From the NCBI RefSeq assembly GCF_003385775.1, contig NZ_QRDP01000004.1, positions 2,382,957-2,446,956 of the forward strand: a stretch of 64,000 nucleotides of DNA, given 5' to 3'. Position numbers and translations under genes: made by a program. This DNA is from Parasphingopyxis lamellibrachiae (GTDB lineage Bacteria; Pseudomonadota; Alphaproteobacteria; Sphingomonadales; Sphingomonadaceae). The notes below the pieces were generated by a model, which did not search any database, was not told the origin of the DNA, and saw nothing but the letters and a program-made list of their open reading frames with translations. Positions 15,296 to 23,249 of the stretch are shown piece by piece; within the stretch, counting starts at the first letter, position 1; each line of letters begins with the position of its first letter.

Positions 15296-17494
15296 ATGGC
15301 AGTTCAAGACATTTTACGCGGGTTTTCGATATCCACGGCGATTGCCGGGCTTTGCGCAGCAGCGCCTTCGTTTGCGCAGGCGGAGGGCGAGACGGATCCT
15401 GCGGCAAGCGGCCTGGGCGTTATCGTCGTGACGGCGCAGCGCGTTGAAGAAAATCTACAGGACGTTCCTGTGGCCGTCACCGCCTTCAGTGCGCAGCAGT
15501 TGCAGAACAGCCGGGCGACATCGCTCCGCGACATTGCATCGATGACGCCGAGTTTTACGGCGACCGAAGTCAATCCGGGCGAACCCAATTTTGCGATACG
15601 CGGTATCGGCACCGAAGGCATCAACTCGAACGCCGGCGGAGATGCTTCCGTCGTGATGTTCGTCGACGGTGTCTATATCGGCCGCGGGGGCGGTTCCAAT
15701 CTCGAGCTGTACGATCTTGAGCGTGTCGAGGTGTTGCGTGGGCCGCAGGGCACGCTGTTCGGGAAGAATGTGGTGGGCGGTGCGATCAGTCTGGTGAGTC
15801 GGCGCCCGGATCTCGGCGACAATTTTGTCGGCGGAACCATCACCTATGGCAATTTTGACCGGCTCGAACTGCTTGGGCGCTTCAACTATGCGGTCAGTGA
15901 CAGTTTCGCGATTTCCGGCGCGCTGAACCGTGTGGAGCGCGACGGCTATACCTTCAACGAAACGACCGGCAACGATGTGGACGACGAAGGCTCCATGGGC
16001 GGTCGTCTGTCTCTGCGGTGGCGTCCAAGCTCTGTGGTCGATGTCGTGCTCACCGGCGACTTTACCGATCAGGACCAGCGCGGCCAGCCGCGCGACAATG
16101 TGTGCGATGCGACGCTGGCAGGCGGTGTTCACTGTGTCGGCGTCAATCCCGATCCGCGCATCGTCAATGCGGTGGATGACGGTTTCCTGCGCCGCGAAGT
16201 GGGCGGCGTAACCCTGAATGTCACGGTTGATGCACCTTTCGGCGAACTGACGTCGATCACCGCCTATCGCAAAGCCAATTATTCGCATCGCGACGCCTTT
16301 TTCAGCAATCCGATCAATCCGCCGGCGCAGATCGAATCGATCAATGAGAATCGCGAACAATCCGAACAGTTGAGCCAGGAACTGCGCCTAGCCTTCAACA
16401 TGTTCGATGACCGGCTGAACGGTGTGGTCGGGCTGTATATCCTGAACGAGGATATACGGCGCAACGAAATACTCGAACAGACATTCCCCGTGGCGGTCGT
16501 AACCGGCATCGGATCCTTCCCGCAGGATGTCGATTCCGAAAGCTATGCCATTTTCGGGCAGGTCAATTTCGAAGTGACCGACCGGCTCACGCTTACCGCC
16601 GGCGCCCGGATGACCTGGGAATCGAAAAATGCCCATCTGCAGGGCGTTCTGGTGGCGGGGCCGGGTCTGCCTCCGCCATTGTCAGCACCCTATGACATCA
16701 CTGCCAGCCAGAACTGGAATGCCTTCACCCCGCGGGCGGCGATCGAATATCATATCTCGGATGAGGTCATGGTCTATGCGAGCGCTGCGCGCGGCTTCAA
16801 GAGCGGCGGTTTCCAGGGGACGGCGGGAACCGGCGCCAGCGCGGCAATTGCCTATGATCCGGAATATGCCTGGAATTACGAGGTCGGCGTGAAATCGCGC
16901 CTTTTCAACGATCGCCTCCAGATCAATCTGGCCGGTTTTCACACCGATTATACCGATTTGCAGGTGTCTCAGCTCGTCCCGCTCTGCTGCGTCGTTATCG
17001 GCAATGCGGCGGATGCAACGATTGACGGTTTCGAAGCGGAGTTCATCGCTGTGCTGGCGCCGGGTTTCAGGCTGAATGGCGGCTATAGCTGGCTCGATGC
17101 CGAATTCAGCAGTTTCGCAACCGGTGCGACGGCCGACCATACGGGCAACAGGTTGCCCCGGGCGCCCCGGCACCAGTTCAATCTGGCGGCGGAGTATGAA
17201 GTGCCGGTTTCCGATGCGATCGATCTGTATGGCCGGGTCGGCTGGTCATACCGATCGAGCGTCTTTTTCGAAGCCTCGAACACGCCGCTCGAGGTTCAAG
17301 AGGGGCATTCGCTGTATGACGCCCGCCTGGCGATCCGGTCATCGGATGGCGGCTGGGAGCTGGCCGTTTGGGGGCAAAATCTCAGCAACGAGCTGGTCCG
17401 CAACCATATCGTGGCCTTTGCGCCTTTTGGTCAGCAGCTGAACACCTATCAGCCGCCCCGAACATATGGCGCGACACTCTCCTTCGAGTTTTGA
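15296..17494 (+). CDS. TonB-dependent outer-membrane receptor (copy 2)
   Basis: A 732-residue receptor preceded by GGGGAGGG. The signal peptide ends near SFAQAEG, the TonB box is VIVVTAQRVEEN, the plug contains DVPVAVTAFSAQQL, FAIRGIGTEG, MFVDGVYIGR and LERVEVLRGPQGTLFGKN, and the barrel ends in LSFEF. It shares plug motifs with receptor 1 but differs through most of the barrel, so the two are paralogues rather than a recent duplication. Its promoter contains the shared operator. It would import the inducing compound or a related form. Confidence 0.95.
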   Translation: MAVQDILRGFSISTAIAGLCAAAPSFAQAEGETDPAASGLGVIVVTAQRVEENLQDVPVAVTAFSAQQLQNSRATSLRDIASMTPSFTATEVNPGEPNFAIRGIGTEGINSNAGGDASVVMFVDGVYIGRGGGSNLELYDLERVEVLRGPQGTLFGKNVVGGAISLVSRRPDLGDNFVGGTITYGNFDRLELLGRFNYAVSDSFAISGALNRVERDGYTFNETTGNDVDDEGSMGGRLSLRWRPSSVVDVVLTGDFTDQDQRGQPRDNVCDATLAGGVHCVGVNPDPRIVNAVDDGFLRREVGGVTLNVTVDAPFGELTSITAYRKANYSHRDAFFSNPINPPAQIESINENREQSEQLSQELRLAFNMFDDRLNGVVGLYILNEDIRRNEILEQTFPVAVVTGIGSFPQDVDSESYAIFGQVNFEVTDRLTLTAGARMTWESKNAHLQGVLVAGPGLPPPLSAPYDITASQNWNAFTPRAAIEYHISDEVMVYASAARGFKSGGFQGTAGTGASAAIAYDPEYAWNYEVGVKSRLFNDRLQINLAGFHTDYTDLQVSQLVPLCCVVIGNAADATIDGFEAEFIAVLAPGFRLNGGYSWLDAEFSSFATGATADHTGNRLPRAPRHQFNLAAEYEVPVSDAIDLYGRVGWSYRSSVFFEASNTPLEVQEGHSLYDARLAIRSSDGGWELAVWGQNLSNELVRNHIVAFAPFGQQLNTYQPPRTYGATLSFEF

Positions 17495-17807
17495 CCAGAG
17501 AGTATCGCGGATTGGCTTTCGTCGTCTAGCGAGTGGCTTCTTCCGATCAGCGAGCGAGAACGAACCCGCCCGGCCCCGGAGACCGCGAAGCCCGTGCTCG
17601 CCGTCCGGATGGGGCCCGGGCCTGTTCGCTATTTTCCGAAGCGATATCAATTCTCTAGACATCGTGAGCTGGTACGGGCGCTTCCAGCACGGCGGTGCCG
17701 GGCCCGATTCGCGGTCTGGTTTGTGACGGCCAGATCATGGACAGGCGATGACCGTCTCGAGCCGGCCTGAGGCTGCTGGAAATTTGCGCGCTGTTGATCG
17801 AAGTTAA
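17495..17807. other. Intergenic stretch without a recognised gene
   Basis: About 310 bases between TonB receptor 2 and the tRNA. Short open frames here lack ribosome sites and family resemblance. GC-rich inverted segments occur (around 17565-17620) but no T-run follows, so no terminator is called. The stretch marks the boundary between the catabolic cluster and the housekeeping block. No integrase or direct repeat of the tRNA end was noticed. Confidence 0.5.
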
Positions 17808-17883
17808 TGGTGCCCGGGGACAGATTCGAACTGCCGACACTGCGATTTTCAGTCGCATGCTCTACCAACTGAGCTACCCGGGC
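17808..17883 (-). tRNA. tRNA-Phe (GAA anticodon)
   Basis: On the minus strand the cloverleaf is complete: acceptor GCCCGGG paired with CCCGGGC, D stem GCTC/GAGC, anticodon stem TGCGA/TCGCA with loop CTGAAAA (anticodon GAA), variable GTGTC, T stem GGCAG/CTGTC with TTCGAAT, discriminator A and an encoded CCA. Length is 76 bases including CCA. It sits at the edge of the accessory cluster, a position often used by integrating elements, though no integrase is present. Confidence 0.97.
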
Positions 17884-17937
17884 ACTTCCCTGGATCATGC
17901 GGCGCAGATCGTGCGGGAACAGCGCCTATAGGCCGGG

Positions 17938-18135
17938 TTAACTGTCGCTGTCCAGCCCGTTTGTGCGCCCCATAATCTGTTCCGGATCGGCTGGCGGGCC
18001 GGGCACGCGATAGCCATCGCCCAGCCATTGCAACAGATCGCGATTGCGGCAGCCTTCACTGCAAAACGGCTTCTGATCGGCGCTGGGCTCGGCGCCGCAA
18101 ACCGGGCAGCCTTTAGATCGGGATGGGGGGGACAT
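17938..18135 (-). CDS. yacG: DNA gyrase inhibitor YacG (zinc-binding)
   Basis: A 65-residue zinc protein: CPVCG, then FCSEGCRNRDLLQWLGDGYRVPG, the YacG signature with four Cys ligands and the D-L-x-x-W-L segment. YacG binds GyrB and inhibits gyrase. The ATG at 18135 (MSPPSRSKG) is preferred over one four codons upstream; neither has a strong ribosome site. In many alphaproteobacteria yacG directly follows infA, maf and the RNase E/G gene. Here it is separated from the RNase gene by two inserted genes. Confidence 0.9.
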   Translation of the reverse strand: MSPPSRSKGCPVCGAEPSADQKPFCSEGCRNRDLLQWLGDGYRVPGPPADPEQIMGRTNGLDSDS

Positions 18136-18264
18136 GCAGGGCACCATATGTGGCGGGGGGACAGGCTGGCAAGGCTGGAGTTGGGGCGTTTGGTTTTGCC
18201 TGTGAAGTTTTTCGATTTTGTCAGACTCAACCTGTAGGTTGAGCGCTGCACTGGCCCGCTCCCC

Positions 18265-19314
18265 TCAAATCAGCGCCAGGCTATCCAAATCCAGTATCTG
18301 CTGGGCCGGGCGTTCGGCCATGACGGCAAACATCTCGTCCCCGCGTTCGGTGCGTTCGACATTCATCGAAGCGAATATCGCCATGACGAAACCGGAAAAG
18401 GCGCCGCGGCGATAATCGGTCCAGCATTGCCCGGCATCGGCCTGCACGCCCCGCGCCTGAAGCTGGGCGACATAGCCGGAGAACAGCCGTTCCTCTTCGG
18501 CCGCGCGCTGGACAGGGTCGGCAATGCTGGTGCCGATCAGATAGGCGATGTCGGTCGGCCCGGCGCCAATGCCCACCGTCTGCCAGTCGACAACCGTGAC
18601 TGCGCCGGTGTCTGGATGGAAGAGCAGATTGTCTATGCGAAAATCGCTATGGACGACGGTACGGTTTTGCGGCGACTGGTCAAGATGGTCGTCGAGCCGG
18701 GCGATATAGGCATCGCCCATTTCGAGGATGGCAGCATCGAGGCGGCCGCGATAGCGATCCTTGAAACCCTGGTAGAGGCCGGGAAGCAGCGCGCTGACCA
18801 GCGCCTTGTTCGCCGCGCCGAAGCCGAACCATGCATAGTCATCCAGCCGGGGCGAGTTCCAGAGCGGCGCGTGGAGCATTGCCGCCTCGGCAATGGCGAC
18901 CTCGATCATCGGGATCGTGGCGCCTTCCAGCTGATCCCCCTGCCGTGCCGGGGCCATATCGCCGAGCAGGAGCGCGAAATCGACTTCGTTTTCCGCAATC
19001 TCGGCATGATAGCAGGGCGGACAGGCGACCGGGATTTCGTCGGCGAGATCCCTGTACCAGCTGATCTCGAACGTATAATTGTGGATCGTCTTGGCGATCT
19101 GCCGGCTATCGGCACTCGCGCTCGGGCATTTTGCAACGATACAGGCAGGGCCGTCATGCCCGTCCCAATTGAGCGTCAGGCGGAAACTGTCGCACATCTG
19201 CCCGGTGCCGATCGCTTTGGCGGTGAATCCCGCGAGGGAGCCTGGTGGCGCGCCCAGCTTGTCCGCCAGCCAGTCGGCGGTGAATTGTTCGGGCCGGGTC
19301 GGGATTGCTGCCAT
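18265..19314 (-). CDS. Phosphotransferase family protein (CHK/ecdysteroid-kinase-like)
   Basis: A 349-residue kinase-fold protein. The catalytic loop is VVHSDFRIDNLLFH (Brenner-type H-S-D with Asn), and the metal-binding segment VVDWQTVGIGAGPTDIAYL replaces DFG. This arrangement is typical of the aminoglycoside phosphotransferase superfamily, nearest the CHK/EcKinase-like group that acts on sterol-like or other hydroxylated small molecules. It starts two bases after the stop of the preceding gene, so the two are coupled. An antibiotic-resistance role is unlikely from context. The substrate is unknown. Confidence 0.85.
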   Translation of the reverse strand: MAAIPTRPEQFTADWLADKLGAPPGSLAGFTAKAIGTGQMCDSFRLTLNWDGHDGPACIVAKCPSASADSRQIAKTIHNYTFEISWYRDLADEIPVACPPCYHAEIAENEVDFALLLGDMAPARQGDQLEGATIPMIEVAIAEAAMLHAPLWNSPRLDDYAWFGFGAANKALVSALLPGLYQGFKDRYRGRLDAAILEMGDAYIARLDDHLDQSPQNRTVVHSDFRIDNLLFHPDTGAVTVVDWQTVGIGAGPTDIAYLIGTSIADPVQRAAEEERLFSGYVAQLQARGVQADAGQCWTDYRRGAFSGFVMAIFASMNVERTERGDEMFAVMAERPAQQILDLDSLALI

Positions 19315-19316
19315 CG

Positions 19317-20414
19317 TCAGGAAGCCGGATCCAGGAGTTCGGTAAAGCCGCTGGGCGCATGTGGGCCGATCAGCAACTGTTCGAGAATGCCATGGCCGTG
19401 ATGCTGCATGCCGTTCAGGGTCAGCGTGGCCCGGACAAAGGCCTGGATGTGCCAGTGGAGCGTATCGCGCGGTTCCGCGGCAGCGGCCTTGATACTGTCA
19501 TAAGCGGTTTCGCTATCGCCGTGATCCATTCCGTGACCCCATACCGGGTGAGTATAGCCAAGTCCGGACATGTGAAAATCGGTGCCGGTCGGTTCGACCA
19601 GCAGCTGCGCGCTGCCATCCGGTGCCAGCTCCACCTGCAGGGACTCGACCCGTCTCGTGCCGGGTTTGTAGCGAACCTCATAGGCCGTATCGTCATAGTC
19701 TGCCGGGCTGCCCGCCAGGGCATCGACAACGGCCCGCCGGTTCCAGCCATTGCCATCCGCATCGTCATTGCTGTGAAAGAAAGTCGCGTGGTCGGGGAAG
19801 TTGAGTGGCGCCCAGAGCCAGTAGAATTGAGGCAGGGTACCGCTGGGCGGTGGCTGAGGTTCTGGCGCGCCGATCGGACGGATGCCCCAGCTGCGATCGC
19901 GCGTTCCGAGATGCCGATCGTTCGTGAGCCTATGATCCACGCCGTCGCAGCCGATGGTGCCGGACCAGCTGCCGCTTTGCGTCATCCGCGTATAGTCCAT
20001 GAACATGCGTGGGCCGTTGCGCCGGATGAAACGCGGCTCCTCGATCGGCGCATGGCGGGCCGAGAAAGTGATATCGGCTGTCACCGGGCTTTCATTGCCC
20101 GAAACAACAAGGCGCAGCTTTTGCAGGGCTTCCACAATCTCGATCCGGACCGGGCCGACTTCCAGATCGAGACGCTCCGAGCCCATCCGCCGGGATGCGC
20201 GGATATTGTGCTGTACGCCGTCGATCAGCAGGCAGAAGCTGGCGTCGATAATGTCGAGCTGCGGGTAAATACCCATTGCAGCGGCAAAAAACAGGCTGCC
20301 GTCCGCGCTATAGCCGTTGAAGAAATAGCGATCGTAGAAATTCCGGTCCGAGCCTGAATAGGCCATCGGTTCCGGCGTCTGGTGTAGTGGAAAATCGTCG
20401 CCTTTGGTCAGCAT
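19317..20414 (-). CDS. Large beta-rich protein of unknown function (possibly DUF7064-like)
   Basis: A 365-residue soluble protein without signal peptide or membrane segments. It is rich in aromatic and Gly residues and Asp/Asn turns, with blocks such as DRNFYDRYFFNGYSADGSLFF, RDRSWGIRPIG, QFYWLWAPLNF and HPVWGHG. The pattern of two lipocalin-like halves recalls the CrtC/AttH-like or DUF7064 proteins seen beside phosphotransferases in sphingomonads; this assignment is from memory and tentative. The start at 20414 follows a run of GGGGGG and AGAGGG. It pairs with the kinase-like gene and both may handle one polycyclic or lipid substrate. Confidence 0.7.
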   Translation of the reverse strand: MLTKGDDFPLHQTPEPMAYSGSDRNFYDRYFFNGYSADGSLFFAAAMGIYPQLDIIDASFCLLIDGVQHNIRASRRMGSERLDLEVGPVRIEIVEALQKLRLVVSGNESPVTADITFSARHAPIEEPRFIRRNGPRMFMDYTRMTQSGSWSGTIGCDGVDHRLTNDRHLGTRDRSWGIRPIGAPEPQPPPSGTLPQFYWLWAPLNFPDHATFFHSNDDADGNGWNRRAVVDALAGSPADYDDTAYEVRYKPGTRRVESLQVELAPDGSAQLLVEPTGTDFHMSGLGYTHPVWGHGMDHGDSETAYDSIKAAAAEPRDTLHWHIQAFVRATLTLNGMQHHGHGILEQLLIGPHAPSGFTELLDPAS

Positions 20415-20467
20415 GGCAGGCCCTCTCTTTCCCCCCACGTTGGCACATTATGCACCGCGCGCAAACA

Positions 20468-21472
20468 TCAGGCGGGATGGGCGGTGCTCACATGGCCAGC
20501 CCAGAGGGAGAGGGCAGGATCGGGCTGGAGGGTTACAGGCGCGCCGATCCGCCGTTCCAGCGTGGGAAGCCAGTCCGGATGGCTGGCATACTGGGCCAGG
20601 AGGCCCGGATGGGCCGTTACGATGCGTTCGCCGGCTCCCGCTGCGCGTTCCGCCCTGCGAAGCAGTGAGCGCGCCGCCGTGGCCGTGCTTTCATATTGAG
20701 CATATTCGAGCAGCGAGGGGCGGGCTCGCTTCCGCACGATCTGGAGCAGGCCGAATCCGTTGACCGCCGTCCGTTCGAACGGCTTGGGCAAAACGACATC
20801 CAGTGCGTCGACCGCAGCCTGCCGCTCCGCCTTTACCGATAAGCTTGGCAGGTCGATCACCGTAGATCCGCCGATATCGAATTTGCGGATCGCCTCGCCC
20901 GATGCTTTCGCGCCGTCCCGGGCCAGTTCGGTTGGTGGTAGTACCCCATCGACATCGATAACCGTCATTGCGGGTGTTAGTGCGATACGCAGCGCGCCGC
21001 CGGGAAAGGGCATGGAGCCCGTTGTCGCTTGTTCGATGAGTTCGGACCAGCCCGCCGCTTCGAGCACGTCGCTGCCATGGCTGGCGAGAGTCCGGATGGG
21101 TACATCGCCGGCGGTCAGTCGTTCTTTCAGGGAGGGTGCGAGGCCTTCGCTTCGTCCTGGGGCGGCGGGCCGGGCACGGGCGCGTTTCCGGCGGCCCGGC
21201 TCGGGGATCGCACTCCGGACGATCTCGACGAGCAGGGAGACGCCTTCGGTGACGCCGCCGGCCAGCGGTTCGAGCAGGGCCTCTTCGCCGCCGTCCAGTT
21301 CAAGCCGTCCGACGCCATTGCCGGGAAGGATCTCGGACAGTTTTGCCCGGCATATATCGCCGGGCTGCGCCGCGCTGCGTTCCGGTTCGAGAAAGGCCGC
21401 GACAATGACGTCATTGTCGACGAGCGCCGCCCGCGCTTCGCCGATGCCCTCTTCGAACAGCCACTCAGCCAA
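20468..21472 (-). CDS. RNase E/G family ribonuclease (short form)
   Basis: A 334-residue protein beginning at a TTG that overlaps the maf stop by eight bases. An S1-like N-terminal part (VDNDVIVAAFLEPER to RLELDGGEEALL) is followed by a basic linker and the nuclease core with MTVIDVDG and IGGSTVIDLPSL, the two segments that carry the catalytic Asp residues in RNase E/G. No C-x-x-C zinc link or C-terminal scaffold is present, so it is closer to a minimal RNase G-like enzyme. It processes or decays RNA in the cytoplasm. It belongs to the infA-maf-RNase-yacG block. Confidence 0.88.
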   Translation of the reverse strand: MAEWLFEEGIGEARAALVDNDVIVAAFLEPERSAAQPGDICRAKLSEILPGNGVGRLELDGGEEALLEPLAGGVTEGVSLLVEIVRSAIPEPGRRKRARARPAAPGRSEGLAPSLKERLTAGDVPIRTLASHGSDVLEAAGWSELIEQATTGSMPFPGGALRIALTPAMTVIDVDGVLPPTELARDGAKASGEAIRKFDIGGSTVIDLPSLSVKAERQAAVDALDVVLPKPFERTAVNGFGLLQIVRKRARPSLLEYAQYESTATAARSLLRRAERAAGAGERIVTAHPGLLAQYASHPDWLPTLERRIGAPVTLQPDPALSLWAGHVSTAHPA

Positions 21473-22046
21473 GGCGATGGCCCGCGCTTTCGAGCAGCGT
21501 CCGTGTTTCGTAGAGCGGCAGGCCGACCACCCCGGAATGGCTGCCCGACAGGAAACGCACCCAGCTTTCGGCATAGCCCTGGATCGCATAGCCGCCGGCC
21601 TTGCCCTCCCATTCGCCAGTCGCGAGATAGGCGGCGATTTCCGGTTCGGTCAGGCGTTTGAAGGTGACGATGGTTGTCGAAACCCTGTGACGCGCCGTGC
21701 CTTTCGCATCGACCAGCGTTACGGCGGAATGGACGCGGTGCCGGCGGCCGCTCAGCAACGCTAGGCATATGGCCGCTTCGTCCTCTGTCTCGGCTTTGGG
21801 CAGGATGCGCCGCCCAACTGCGACAACGGTATCGGCCGCAAGGACAAGCGCGCCCGGATGGCGCGGCGCGACGGCAGCCGCCTTTTCCGCTGCCATGCGC
21901 TGCGCATAGCCGCGCGGCAACTCGGCCCGTGCCGGCGTTTCGTCAATGTTTGCGGGATCGATCGTGGTCGGCCCTATGCCGATTCTGGCTAGCAGTTCGA
22001 GGCGGCGTGGGCTGGCCGAGGCAAGGACCAATTTTATCGGGCGCAT
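21465..22046 (-). CDS. maf: Maf-family nucleoside triphosphate pyrophosphatase
   Basis: A 193-residue Maf protein. The N-terminal LVLASASPRRLELLARIG phosphate loop, VLAADTVVAV and the C-terminal GYAIQGYAESWV segment are the family landmarks. Maf enzymes hydrolyse non-canonical or modified NTPs (dTTP/UTP or m7GTP) to monophosphates and pyrophosphate. It follows infA by 16 bases and overlaps the RNase gene, consistent with one transcript. Confidence 0.95.
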   Translation of the reverse strand: MRPIKLVLASASPRRLELLARIGIGPTTIDPANIDETPARAELPRGYAQRMAAEKAAAVAPRHPGALVLAADTVVAVGRRILPKAETEDEAAICLALLSGRRHRVHSAVTLVDAKGTARHRVSTTIVTFKRLTEPEIAAYLATGEWEGKAGGYAIQGYAESWVRFLSGSHSGVVGLPLYETRTLLESAGHRLG

Positions 22047-22062
22047 CGATGCGCGGCCCGCT

Positions 22063-22281
22063 TTACTTGAAGCGATAGGTGATACGGCCCTTGCTCAGGT
22101 CGTAGGGCGTCAGTTCGACGAGTACTTCGTCGCCAACCAGCACGCGGATGCGGTTCTTGCGCATCTTGCCGGCCGTGTGACCGAGAATTTCATGATCATT
22201 TTCAAGTTTGACGCGGAACATCGCATTTGGAAGCAATTCCATTACATGCCCACGCATCTCGAGTAGTTCTTCTTTAGCCAT
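22063..22281 (-). CDS. infA: Translation initiation factor IF-1
   Basis: A 72-residue IF-1 with the full OB-fold sequence [20 protein letters not shown] through [15 protein letters not shown]. The ATG at 22281 is the conserved start; an in-frame ATG 12 codons upstream adds residues absent from the family. It binds the ribosomal A site during initiation. It is the first gene of the infA-maf-RNase block. Confidence 0.98.
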   Translation of the reverse strand: MAKEELLEMRGHVMELLPNAMFRVKLENDHEILGHTAGKMRKNRIRVLVGDEVLVELTPYDLSKGRITYRFK

Positions 22282-22382
22282 AACAGTCCATATAATCCCG
22301 GAATTTCGCGCTGCCATAGCGGGGTAGCTCGGGAAAGGGAAGGGAAACGCCGATATCGCAGCCTACGCACCGGCTTCGGCTA

Positions 22383-23249
22383 TCAGCCGGACCGTCTGAT
22401 CGTCCGCTGAACCTTGTTGATTGTCCGCCATGCTAGCGATTTGGCGTGATTCTGATGGGGAAAGCGTTTGGGCGCGGCGGGGTTCAGGCCCAAGCGGCGG
22501 AGTGTGGCGTTCATCGCCCGCGCGTATTGCTCGCGATAAGCCCATTCCGATTGCCAGGTGATCGACAGGGAAAGGGATGGTGCCGGGCCGTTCTTCACCC
22601 AGTGCGGTGCTTTGACGGGAACATAGATAGCTTTGCCCGCAGGCAGGTCGAACGCCTGGCCGCGAGTCGCGAAGTCGTCACGCCATTCAAGATTGCGGTG
22701 TCCGCCGCTGTGAAAGGCCTCATGGGCGGTGCCTGGTGCCATTTCTTCGTCGTCCGCGGGGAATATTGTCATCGTCTTGCTGCCCTTGAGCTGCAGCAGG
22801 ATATTATGCTCCGGGTCCATATGGAATGGCGTCACCGCATCCGGCGAGGAGAGGAAGATAAAACCCTCCAGTTTCAGCATCCTGCCGGTTACAGCGCGTA
22901 CGGCTGGCCCGATTTCGGCCAGCGTTTGGTGAAGAAAGTCCCTGTAGGCGGGGACCTGTTCGATGAATTTCAATACCATCCAGCTGCGATTTGTGGCGAT
23001 GTTTTCGATCGTTTCGGCAACACCCATGCCATTGTCCGGCACGTCGACTGGGTCGACGCCGACGGGCAGATCGGCCCGGTTATATTCGACATCGACGGAG
23101 CGCATTGTGCGCGCGAGATCGATCAGCGCGTCATGGGTCAGCAGCGGGTGATCGCCGAGCCGATGATCGAGCAGAACGGGCGCTTCGGGATAGGCTCTGG
23201 TCAATCCCGCGATCGCCCGGTCGTCGAATATTGCCGTTTTATCCATCAT
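22383..23249 (-). CDS. JmjC-type cupin domain protein (cupin_8-like)
   Basis: A 288-residue protein whose centre carries TPFHMDPEHNILLQLKGSKT, the H-x-D iron-binding part of JmjC/factor-inhibiting-HIF-like cupins, and APHWVKNG with the distal His. Such proteins are Fe(II)/2-oxoglutarate-dependent hydroxylases, often of proteins. The expected cosubstrate-binding Lys lies near KTMTIFP. It overlaps the upstream GNAT gene by 11 bases, so both are translated from one message and may act on the same target. The target is unknown. Confidence 0.8.
   Translation of the reverse strand: MMDKTAIFDDRAIAGLTRAYPEAPVLLDHRLGDHPLLTHDALIDLARTMRSVDVEYNRADLPVGVDPVDVPDNGMGVAETIENIATNRSWMVLKFIEQVPAYRDFLHQTLAEIGPAVRAVTGRMLKLEGFIFLSSPDAVTPFHMDPEHNILLQLKGSKTMTIFPADDEEMAPGTAHEAFHSGGHRNLEWRDDFATRGQAFDLPAGKAIYVPVKAPHWVKNGPAPSLSLSITWQSEWAYREQYARAMNATLRRLGLNPAAPKRFPHQNHAKSLAWRTINKVQRTIRRSG

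Noticed and set aside
17495-17883. tRNA-Phe edge as an integration site for the catabolic cluster
   Set aside because: No integrase, no direct repeat of the tRNA 3' end and no mobility genes were seen in the window.
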